Assembly: GCA_900551745.1 (NCBI GenBank)
Contig: URXA01000021.1
Coordinates: 1 to 21,897, forward strand
Source: an uncultured Phascolarctobacterium sp.
GTDB taxonomy: Bacteria > Bacillota > Negativicutes > Acidaminococcales > Acidaminococcaceae
Reading direction: 5' to 3'
Length of the DNA stretch: 21,897 nt
The notes under the pieces were generated by a model, which had not been told where the DNA came from, made no database searches, and saw nothing but the letters and a program-made list of their open reading frames with translations. Below, in pieces: positions 1-5,113 of the stretch. How positions within the stretch are numbered: the stretch's first letter is position 1; each line of letters starts with the position of its first letter. The position numbers and the translations under genes were made by a program.

Positions 1-127
1 GCGCAACAATAATACTCTCATAATGTTCCTTGATCACCCGCAGCAGCTCGTCATTCCGTCCCAAAATGCCAACCATTTCCTGTTGGTCCTGTACTTCAAT
101 GATACGTTCGCTCTGTAAAAAGGACAA
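1..127 (-). CDS. phoH: PhoH-family ATPase, N-terminal fragment (gene runs off the window)
   Basis: Only 42 codons are present. The reading frame begins MSFLQSERIIEVQDQ and continues with GRNDELLRVIKEHYESIIVA. This matches the N-terminal substrate-recognition region of PhoH/YbeZ-type proteins (xGxNDxxLxxIExxxxxxIVA), which precedes a P-loop NTPase domain not seen here. I favour the TTG at 125-127: a GGAG lies 7 nt upstream of it. An in-frame ATG at 146-148 would add seven residues and would overlap the stop of the upstream cyclophilin gene as TAATG, but its purine tract sits only 2 nt away. Either way the two genes are probably one transcript with coupled translation. PhoH proteins are cytoplasmic and linked to RNA metabolism. 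The family call rests on a short segment, so it is moderately sure. Confidence 0.65.
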   Translation of the reverse strand, partial: MSFLQSERIIEVQDQQEMVGILGRNDELLRVIKEHYESIIVA

Positions 128-147
128 ATTTGTGCTCCTTTCTCTCA

Positions 148-714
148 TTACCCCTCTTTGATAACGATATTCTTAATAGTTACCGGCTCCAACGGCTTAT
201 CATTGCCATCGGTCTTTACTTTTCCTATTTTATAAACCACATCCATACCTTTAATGACTTTACCAAAAACAGCATGCTTGCCATCAAGCCACGGGCAGGC
301 ACGCAAGGTAATAAAGAACTGGCTGCCGCCTGTATTCGGACCGGCGTTGGCCATCGACAAAACACCTGCGCCCTCGTGTGTCAGTTTACTGCTGAATTCA
401 TCTTTAATGGTATACCCAGGTCCGCCTGTACCCGTACCAGTAGGATCGCCGCCCTGGATCATGAAATTATCAATAACACGATGAAAGGTAACTCCGTTAT
501 AAAACCCTTTTTGAGCCAGATTAATAAAATTCTCACAGGTTTTAGGAGCCAGGTCTGTGGCCAATTTCACTTCAAAATCGCCCATAGAAGTTTCAAAAAC
601 AGCAGTTGCCGGCTTCACCGGCGCCGCTGCCTGCTCACTCTTAGTTTCGCTGCCGCAGGCTACTACGCTGAAGCTGCTGAAAATCAATAAACATAATATC
701 AATAATTTTTTCAA
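148..714 (-). CDS. Cyclophilin-type peptidyl-prolyl cis-trans isomerase, lipoprotein
   Basis: A 188-residue protein with a lipoprotein signal: a Lys-Lys N-terminus, a hydrophobic stretch and a lipobox VVAC with Cys20. The cyclophilin domain fills residues 38-188. Conserved active-site segments are visible: FHRVIDNFMIQGGDP (catalytic Arg and Gln), NTGGSQFFIT, and WLDGKHAVFG. It should catalyse proline isomerisation in extracytoplasmic proteins, anchored to a membrane facing the periplasm. Start choice: an AGGAGG at 721-726 lies 8 nt from a TTG at 712-714, which gives the canonical MKKLLIL start. The nearer ATG at 718-720 is only 2 nt from it, so TTG is preferred. It is followed by the phoH-like gene with a 1-nt overlap or short gap. 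A -10 (TATAAT, minus strand, 746-751) lies at the edge of a tandem repeat. Confidence 0.93.
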   Translation of the reverse strand: MKKLLILCLLIFSSFSVVACGSETKSEQAAAPVKPATAVFETSMGDFEVKLATDLAPKTCENFINLAQKGFYNGVTFHRVIDNFMIQGGDPTGTGTGGPGYTIKDEFSSKLTHEGAGVLSMANAGPNTGGSQFFITLRACPWLDGKHAVFGKVIKGMDVVYKIGKVKTDGNDKPLEPVTIKNIVIKEG

Positions 715-745
715 AATCATATCCTCCTGTTTCATAACTACTAAT

Positions 746-751
746 ATTATA
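746..751 (-). promoter_or_regulatory. -10 element of the cyclophilin lipoprotein gene
   Basis: TATAAT preceded by TGG (extended -10) about 32 nt before the TTG start. No good -35 is visible at 17 bp, because that position is inside the repeat (AGTGAG). Confidence 0.45.
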
Positions 752-867
752 CCACAAGGGTACGTATTCTCACTAGGCTCGAAAATACCTCGCCAAGTTT
801 TCATACAGTACCACAAGGGTACGTATTCTCACTAGGTTCGAAAATATCCCGCCAGAGTTTCATACAT
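750..867. repeat. Two tandem copies of a 59-bp repeat upstream of the cyclophilin gene
   Basis: Copies 750-808 and 809-867 match at 52 of 59 positions. The 28 nt at the gene-proximal end of each (minus strand CCTAGTGAGAATACG...GTGGTA) are identical. The proximal copy joins directly onto the TATAAT of the cyclophilin promoter. Both copies can be read as MK(T/L)WR(G/D)IFEPSENTYPCG, but there is no ribosome site and the distal frame stops at once, so I treat this as an intergenic repeat and not a gene. Confidence 0.85.
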
Positions 868-887
868 ATCATAATAACGGGTAAAAA

Positions 888-1634
888 TCACAGCCTGTCC
901 TTCAGCCAGCCAACTACTTCTGCCGCTGCCTTATTACCGTGATTGGTAAAACTGTGGTCACCGCCGTTAATGATGACCAGCTTTTTGGGAACTCCCGCTA
1001 AAGCAAACGTCAAACGTGCCTGATCAACAGCTACTGTTTCATCTTTTTCTCCATGAAGGATCAGCAACGGACGTTTACGCCAGTTACGTAAAATCCCCTG
1101 CAGATCATATTTGGCAAAATCTGTAATAAAATCAGGCGTTAAGGACAATTCTCCCCGTTCGTCATTTAAATACAAAGTCTGTCCTGCTGACAGCGCGTTA
1201 TAGGCTTCAGTGCCCAATGCATTTTTGAAGGTCGCCTGTAAATCGTTTGGCGCCGCCCATAATACCAACCCAGCAATATCGGCAGATCGTGCAGCGGCAA
1301 CTAATGCCGCGGCCCCGCCAAGACTGCGGCCCAGCAAAAATATTTTGCCTGCCGGAAAATTAAGCCTTACATAAGCAAGCACTGCTTCCAATTCTTCAAC
1401 CTGCTTTGAAAGGATTTGACTGCCGTTAAAATTAAAACGTATGACATTACAGCATTCGGAAGCCATTTCAGCTAAAACAGCCGCTCTGCCGCCGCCCTCC
1501 ATCGAACCGCGGAAGCCATGTGCCAAAACCAGCACCGGCGCTGTAGTCTGTTCTTCGATACAGGGAGTCAGTATACCATCTATTTCACCATAAGGACCCT
1601 GGATTTGAATTGTTTCTTCCGGTTTTATTTTCAT
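888..1634 (-). CDS. Alpha/beta hydrolase
   Basis: A 248-residue cytoplasmic protein of the alpha/beta-hydrolase fold, near the usual length. The nucleophile elbow is GRSLGG (Ser104). The acid is in HGEKDE (Asp198) and the catalytic His is in GGDHSF (His227), so the triad is complete and in order. The oxyanion region is LAHGFRGS (residues 38-44). It resembles the bacterial acylaminoacyl-peptidase/esterase-like or dienelactone-hydrolase-like small hydrolases; the substrate cannot be told. The ATG at 1632-1634 has a GGAG 8-9 nt upstream. It is a single-gene unit: a terminator of the next gene lies behind its promoter, and the cyclophilin promoter lies after its stop. No hairpin is seen directly after the stop. 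Confidence 0.9.
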   Translation of the reverse strand: MKIKPEETIQIQGPYGEIDGILTPCIEEQTTAPVLVLAHGFRGSMEGGGRAAVLAEMASECCNVIRFNFNGSQILSKQVEELEAVLAYVRLNFPAGKIFLLGRSLGGAAALVAAARSADIAGLVLWAAPNDLQATFKNALGTEAYNALSAGQTLYLNDERGELSLTPDFITDFAKYDLQGILRNWRKRPLLILHGEKDETVAVDQARLTFALAGVPKKLVIINGGDHSFTNHGNKAAAEVVGWLKDRL

Positions 1635-1668
1635 TTCTACAACTCCATTACTGATGATCTATATTTAT

Positions 1669-1707
1669 ATTATAACAATTATAACAAGAAAAAGTACATC
1701 TGATGTA
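1669..1707 (-). promoter_or_regulatory. Probable promoter of the alpha/beta hydrolase with an adjacent palindrome
   Basis: Two TATAAT boxes lie in tandem on the minus strand (1669-1674 and 1678-1683), each preceded by TGT. Just upstream is a perfect odd palindrome, TACATC-T-GATGTA (1695-1707), covering the -35 region, which could be an operator. Confidence 0.4.
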
Positions 1708-1712
1708 AAAAC

Positions 1713-1744
1713 AAAAAACCTGCCGATAAAATCGACAGGTTTTT
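1713..1744 (-). terminator. Intrinsic terminator of the DASS transporter gene
   Basis: Stem CCTGtCGAT / ATCGgCAGG around a short T-rich loop, followed on the minus strand by a run of Ts. It lies 34 nt after the transporter stop. Confidence 0.85.
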
Positions 1745-1777
1745 CAGATAGGGATCCTTATGTTGAGAGTTCTTAGC

Positions 1778-3052
1778 TTATTTACCAGGGAAGAACGGCC
1801 AGATTACAGGAATTACAACCAGGGATACTACGAAGCAGACGACAACGAGGCCGGTACCTGCTTTAACATAGTCCATGAATTTGTAACCGCCAGGGCCAAG
1901 AACCAAAGTATTCGGAGGAGTACCTACCGGAGTTGCGAATGCACAGGATGCAGCAACTGCGATAGCCATGATAACTGCTTTCGGATCGGCGCCAAGTTGT
2001 TTAGCGATCGCAACACCAATCGGGCACAGCAGAGCTGCGGATGCAGTGTTGGACATAAATTGGGTCAAGCCGCAAGACAGGATAAACAGAACTGCGGTAA
2101 CGATCAACGGAGACGGAGAACCGCCCATCAGACCTACGGTCCATTCAGCGATCAATTTACCAGCGCCGGTTTTATCCATTGCAGTGGATACAGGCATCAT
2201 ACCTGCGAACAGGAAGATGGTTACCCAGTCGATAGAAGCGTAAGCTTGTTTTTCAGTCAAGCAACCGGTCAGTACGCAAACCAATGCGCCGATGATAGCT
2301 GCCATTTCCAGGGAAACGCCTTTGATATCCAAAGCCATTACCAAAACAACTACGAGCAAAATAACGCCGGAAATGATTTGTTTAGAAGAAGAAGTAGAAG
2401 TAGCTTCAACTTCCTGTTCGATTTCCTGGTCAGCATCTAATTCAACTTTCGGAAGTAAATGTTTACCAATGAACATCATGTAAAGCATACCTGCGATAGA
2501 TACAGGAATACCGATCCATGCGAATTCAAAGAAACCAAAGCCTTCCAAACCAGCAGAGGTCAAAGCACCGGTAGCAATAATGTTAGGCGGTGTGCCTACC
2601 ATCGTGATGATACCGCCCCAACCGCAAGCGAATGCCAAAGGCATCAATTGACGGGAAGCAGGAATCTTTGCAGCAGCGCAGATACCCAAAGCAACCGGAA
2701 GCAGACAAGCTGCAGTACCAGTGTTGGAAAGTACCGAAGACAACAAAGTACCAACAAGCATTAAACCAAACATCAGGCTGTTTTCGCCAGTACCACAGAA
2801 ATGAACTACAGTATTACCGATTTTTTGGGCCAAACCGGTATAGAACATTGCTGCACCAACGATGAACATACCTGCAAACAAAACTACCGTAGAGTTAGAC
2901 AAACCGGAAAAGACTTGTTTAGCAGGGATGAAGCCTAATAGGCCGCACGCGATTGCGCCGGCAGTAGCAGTGATTGCGAGAGGGATAAGTTCAGTAACAA
3001 AAAGCAATGCAACCACAGCCAACAGGATTAAACATTTTACTGCTTGGGACAT
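1778..3052 (-). CDS. SLC13/DASS-family sodium:dicarboxylate-type anion transporter
   Basis: A 424-residue inner-membrane protein made almost wholly of hydrophobic helices, in two homologous halves joined by an acidic, serine-rich linker (about residues 204-224). Each half carries the family signature Ser-Asn-Thr (109-111 in VLSNTGTAACLLP; 334-336 in FMSNTASAALLCP) plus a GTPPN motif (153-157 and 377-381). In DASS structures these hairpins bind sodium and the carboxylate. Likely substrates are succinate, fumarate, malate or citrate; sulfate is not excluded. AGGAGG lies 8 nt before the ATG. It is monocistronic, with a terminator after it. Its promoter carries the TGTTGC-N4-GCAACA palindrome at about -41.5, so the neighbouring Crp/Fnr-family protein is the likely activator (inference). 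The 5' leader is about 99 nt. Confidence 0.92.
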   Translation of the reverse strand: MSQAVKCLILLAVVALLFVTELIPLAITATAGAIACGLLGFIPAKQVFSGLSNSTVVLFAGMFIVGAAMFYTGLAQKIGNTVVHFCGTGENSLMFGLMLVGTLLSSVLSNTGTAACLLPVALGICAAAKIPASRQLMPLAFACGWGGIITMVGTPPNIIATGALTSAGLEGFGFFEFAWIGIPVSIAGMLYMMFIGKHLLPKVELDADQEIEQEVEATSTSSSKQIISGVILLVVVLVMALDIKGVSLEMAAIIGALVCVLTGCLTEKQAYASIDWVTIFLFAGMMPVSTAMDKTGAGKLIAEWTVGLMGGSPSPLIVTAVLFILSCGLTQFMSNTASAALLCPIGVAIAKQLGADPKAVIMAIAVAASCAFATPVGTPPNTLVLGPGGYKFMDYVKAGTGLVVVCFVVSLVVIPVIWPFFPGK

Positions 3053-3079
3053 AATAAATTCCTCCTTTTTAAATTTTCT

Positions 3080-3109
3080 ATATGCTGTTCGAATAGCCGG
3101 ACAACATAT
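3080..3109 (-). other. Hairpin in the 5' leader of the transporter mRNA
   Basis: The arms ATATGTTGT and ACAGCATAT can form nine pairs (one G-U) around a 12-nt loop. It sits about 14 nt before the Shine-Dalgarno sequence. No T-run follows, so it is not a terminator; it may be incidental. Confidence 0.35.
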
Positions 3110-3157
3110 AAAGATCGCAAAGGAATTACAAGTTTAGCAATCCCTTTATTAATTTAC

Positions 3158-3200
3158 ATTATAGCAATGGTAAATGCAAAATGATGTTGCCCAGGCAACA
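3158..3200 (-). promoter_or_regulatory. Crp/Fnr-type class II promoter of the transporter gene
   Basis: On the minus strand a 16-bp palindrome, TGTTGCCTGGGCAACA (3185-3200), is followed 21 bp later by TATAAT (3158-3163) inside the extended -10 ATTGCTATAAT. No good -35 is present, as expected where an activator replaces it. Taking the start about 7 nt after the -10 (about 3151), the palindrome centre is at -41.5. The half-site layout TGTTG-N6-CAACA has the spacing of the Crp family (TGTGA-N6-TCACA) but a different sequence. Confidence 0.75.
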
Positions 3201-3231
3201 CTATATTTTTAAAATTTGTAATAAACGGCTC

Positions 3232-3264
3232 AAAAGCCGAAACCATGCAAGGTTCCGGCTTTTT
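3232..3264 (-). terminator. Probable terminator of the Crp/Fnr-family gene
   Basis: Stem AAAAGCCG-A-AACC / GGTT-C-CGGCTTTT with one mismatch and a 6-nt loop. The T-run is TTTT on both strands. It lies about 54 nt after the regulator's stop. Confidence 0.6.
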
Positions 3265-3317
3265 AGTGGTTTAACGGTAAAATAATAATATTTTGTTATG
3301 ATATAAGTGCATTAAAG

Positions 3318-3992
3318 CTATTCAAACTTTAAAATTTTAAAATTTCTTTTATCAAAATCAATCAATCCGCAATCTTTCATTCTGGCCAGTTCACGAGTCA
3401 AAGCACTGCGGTCAGCATCCAAATAATTGGCCATGTCAGTTCTGTTAAACGGTATTTCAAATTCAGTAGAGCCGTTACGTTTAGCTTCCTGTTCCAGATA
3501 AGTCATAATCTTGCCGCGCAATGTCTTTTTACAAAGGATTTCTGTTTTTTCGATCAGCTGTGCATTATTGCTGGCCATTATCGAAATCATATTTGTCAGT
3601 AACTTATTACGGCAGGGATCATTATTGCTGAGGTCAGTCAGCACCTTACCAAACGGCACCATCAAAACCTCACTGTCACTGGCAGCAAAGTAGCTCACAT
3701 TAGTTTTCTCATCCTGCTTATCATGACCCAGAAAATTTTCAGCAAAAATGGAGCCCGAACCCATTGTTGTGATAATGGATTTATCCCCCATAATATCTTC
3801 CTTGATCATTTGTACAGTACCCGCTACAACAATGCCAATACTCTCAACAGCATCACCGGCTAAATAAATATAGTCCGATTTTTCAAAATGCTTAACAAGG
3901 GCATTTACTTTACCAAGAATAGTGTCTAACTCATCGCTGGCCAACCCTCTGAACAAAGGTAAACTCAAAAGATTCTGCATTGCCGCTTTCAT
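3318..3992 (-). CDS. Crp/Fnr-family transcriptional regulator
   Basis: 224 residues, the usual length. The N-terminal cyclic-nucleotide-like beta-barrel spans about residues 12-125 (LPLFRGLASDEL, IYLAGDAVESIGIVVAGTV). A dimer helix follows, then a winged helix-turn-helix at about 160-222 with FNRTDMANYLDADRSALTRE as the DNA-reading part. The Fnr-type N-terminal cysteine set is absent; the three cysteines (127, 154, 208) are scattered. The cAMP pocket signature is not recognisable. The signal could be haem, redox or a metabolite. The recognition helix has Ala where Crp has the Glu that reads TGTGA, which fits a different target such as TGTTG. AGGAGG lies 6 nt from the ATG. It has its own sigma-A-like promoter, and one palindrome lies upstream of that. 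Confidence 0.9.
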   Translation of the reverse strand: MKAAMQNLLSLPLFRGLASDELDTILGKVNALVKHFEKSDYIYLAGDAVESIGIVVAGTVQMIKEDIMGDKSIITTMGSGSIFAENFLGHDKQDEKTNVSYFAASDSEVLMVPFGKVLTDLSNNDPCRNKLLTNMISIMASNNAQLIEKTEILCKKTLRGKIMTYLEQEAKRNGSTEFEIPFNRTDMANYLDADRSALTRELARMKDCGLIDFDKRNFKILKFE

Positions 3993-4076
3993 AACTGTCC
4001 TCCTTCTCTCTTACTCTCAATCATCTAAATAAAATAAATAGTTTCTTCCTATTTAATATGCCCTTGATTTGTTTTT

Positions 4077-4105
4077 ATTATAATTTGTGTTTTACGTTTC
4101 TTCAA
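4077..4105 (-). promoter_or_regulatory. Promoter of the Crp/Fnr-family regulator gene
   Basis: TTGAAG (4100-4105), 17-bp spacer, TATAAT (4077-4082) on the minus strand, about 85 nt before the ATG. The palindrome at 4153-4168 is centred about 90 bp upstream of the expected start, so upstream autoregulation is possible. Confidence 0.75.
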
Positions 4106-4152
4106 ACTTACTTTAATTACTTTATTATGATATTATTTTCTAAATTTATTCG

Positions 4153-4195
4153 TGTTGCCCCAGCAACAACATTCATCTTTTTTTATTGTTATAAT
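4153..4195 (+). promoter_or_regulatory. Crp/Fnr-type class II promoter facing a non-coding unit
   Basis: Plus-strand palindrome TGTTGCCCCAGCAACA (4153-4168), then 21 bp, then TATAAT (4190-4195) inside ATTGTTATAAT. Spacing, extended -10 and palindrome match the transporter promoter (14 of 16 palindrome positions, identical 21-bp gap). With a start near 4202 the centre falls at -41.5. Confidence 0.75.
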
Positions 4196-4201
4196 TCAGT
4201 C

Positions 4202-4306
4202 AAAGCAAACGAGACATTTGCTTGGGACATTAGTCTTCCTTTAATCTTTTTCCAATCATTTGACCGTCAACGAGAGGGTTCGGCTCTCGTTGACGGTCAC
4301 CTTTTT
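4202..4306 (+). ncRNA. Candidate small regulatory RNA under Crp/Fnr-type control
   Basis: About 105 nt between the predicted start of the activator-type promoter and a perfect terminator. It contains no ATG or GTG, and its TTG codons lead only to short frames. Predicted parts are a 5' hairpin (AAGCAAA / TTTGCTT, about 4204-4224), an unpaired C/U-rich stretch (4231-4253, containing GTCTTCCTTT and CTTTTTCC), and a terminator stem of 15 uninterrupted pairs. The C/U stretch is complementary to AAAGGAGG-type ribosome sites. GTCTTCCTT (4233-4241) can pair over nine bases, one G-U, with AAGGAGGAC in the regulator's own leader (3997-4005, minus strand), and similarly with the transporter's AAAGGAGGA. 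This layout is typical of trans-acting small RNAs. It is inferred from sequence only; the 5' end is a prediction. Confidence 0.6.
4262..4306 (+). terminator. Strong intrinsic terminator with no protein gene before it
   Basis: GACCGTCAACGAGAG and its exact reverse complement (arms 4262-4276 and 4284-4298) enclose the 7-nt loop GGTTCGG and are followed by ACCTTTTTT on the plus strand. The minus-strand side has no T-run, so its direction is plus. It is the end of the candidate small RNA. Confidence 0.9.
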
Positions 4307-4363
4307 TATCTGCTAAAATAATATTACACAAATACTCAATACGAATTTATGGAAAACATATGT

Positions 4364-4627
4364 CTAAAGTGTCCAAGCACGATTTACAACAATTTCAAAA
4401 ACTTCGGCAAGCAAAATTATGCCGGTCAGCTTGGCGATGAAAACAACAAAACTTCTCTGCCAACAGTCATCCCCTGTCTTTATATTATTGGCTGCAGCGG
4501 CACTTTCATTAATCATACCGACATACATACCATAAAAATTTTCACTGGCTCTTAAAGTCATCAATCTGTAATAAAATAATTTGAACAACGTTTTTTGTAA
4601 CTTTTGATACCATTGCTTTAATATCAC
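4364..4627 (-). CDS. Possible small hypothetical protein (doubtful)
   Basis: An 87-codon frame with a GTG first codon; the first internal Met with a reasonable context gives about 65 residues (MTLRASENFYGMYVGMINES...). The C-terminal third is hydrophobic (FVVFIAKLTGIILLAEVFEI), suggesting one membrane helix. The synonymous codon choice from about 4370 to 4560 resembles the neighbouring genes and the GC content is higher than the flanks, which favours coding. Against it, no Shine-Dalgarno precedes either start. A TATAAT with upstream TGC (4635-4640, minus strand) lies so close that translation from the GTG would be nearly leaderless. I do not recognise the family. It could also be a remnant of a longer gene. 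Confidence 0.3.
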   Translation of the reverse strand: MILKQWYQKLQKTLFKLFYYRLMTLRASENFYGMYVGMINESAAAANNIKTGDDCWQRSFVVFIAKLTGIILLAEVFEIVVNRAWTL

Positions 4628-4735
4628 TTTATATATTATAGCACTTTTATTATTTTTGTGTTGATTTTTACAATTATTTTTTACCTTTTAGTTATACCCA
4701 CTTGTTCGTTAATAACAATTACAGATATTTTATGA

Positions 4736-4741
4736 TATAAT
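4736..4741 (+). promoter_or_regulatory. Extended -10 of the hydrogenase-maturation operon
   Basis: TATAAT preceded by TGA, 42 nt before the ATG. No good -35 is seen. A partial palindrome, TTGTT-N7-AACAA (4702-4718), occupies the -35 region. Confidence 0.55.
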
Positions 4742-4782
4742 ACTAATAAATCAGTTATTTTGTTTTGAAAGCAGGTGCCTGT

Positions 4783-5046
4783 ATGCAGACTCGTGTCGTC
4801 TTACTGGGAATCATCGTTGAAAATACTGCCGCAGTAGAGCAGCTTAATATTTTACTGCATACCCACAACGAATATATTATTGGACGTATGGGGCTGCCTT
4901 ATAAACAAAAAGGCATTAATATCATCAGTATCGTTCTTGATGCTCCGTCCGACGTTATCAGTACGCTTTCAGGCAAAATAGGTATGCTCAAAGGAGTGAG
5001 CGTCAAGGCTTTATACGCAAAAGCTCCGCAAGAACAGCCCTTTTAA
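4783..5046 (+). CDS. TM1266-family iron-only hydrogenase system regulator
   Basis: An 87-residue protein with the compact ferredoxin-like (ACT/NikR C-terminal) fold of the TM1266 family, here nearly full length: VVLLGIIVENTAAVEQLN, then YIIGRMGLPYKQKGINIISI, then a C-terminal GMLKGVSVKALYAK. Members are found beside [FeFe]-hydrogenase maturation genes and are thought to act as regulators, though the ligand is unknown. It sits 67 nt before hydG on the same strand, which supports the assignment. The frame is open from a TTG at 4765, but AGGTG 6 nt before the ATG at 4783 decides the start. Confidence 0.88.
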   Translation: MQTRVVLLGIIVENTAAVEQLNILLHTHNEYIIGRMGLPYKQKGINIISIVLDAPSDVISTLSGKIGMLKGVSVKALYAKAPQEQPF

Positions 5047-5113
5047 ATATTTATATATAAGGGAAATCACTGACGGGAAAGGATTCCTGCCCCGAAAGAA
5101 AGAAGGTAGACAA

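Larger units (their letters stand above)
4322..4782. other. AT-rich intergenic stretch with one doubtful small ORF
   Basis: No well-supported protein gene. It holds the possible minus-strand small ORF listed separately (ending at 4364), an extended -10 facing it (4635-4640), and near the right end the promoter region of the TM1266-type gene. Confidence 0.6.

Noticed and set aside
130..690. A 186-codon plus-strand frame
   Set aside because: It is antisense to the cyclophilin gene, which has clear family motifs.
750..867. A CRISPR or attachment-site reading of the 59-bp tandem repeat
   Set aside because: There are only two directly adjoining copies, no spacers, and no cas or integrase genes.
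1760..2440. A 226-codon plus-strand frame over the transporter gene
   Set aside because: It is a shadow of the DASS gene on the other strand, with an implausible Cys/Asn/Arg composition; it also begins right after the terminator.
3318..3992. Calling the regulator Fnr (oxygen-sensing 4Fe-4S) or cAMP-Crp
   Set aside because: The N-terminal cysteine cluster is absent and the cAMP-binding signature is not recognisable, so only the superfamily is supported.
4058..4321. An 87-codon plus-strand frame over the small-RNA locus
   Set aside because: It runs through the promoter module and the terminator stem, is dominated by AT-rich Phe/Tyr/Leu codons and has no ribosome site.
4349..4555. A 68-codon plus-strand frame
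   Set aside because: It has no ribosome site and no recognisable pattern; the opposite frame has better codon use.
5046..5113. A riboswitch or attenuator between the TM1266-type gene and hydG
   Set aside because: The G/C-rich bit (GGGAAAGGATTCCTGCCCC) does not form a convincing stem and no T-run follows.
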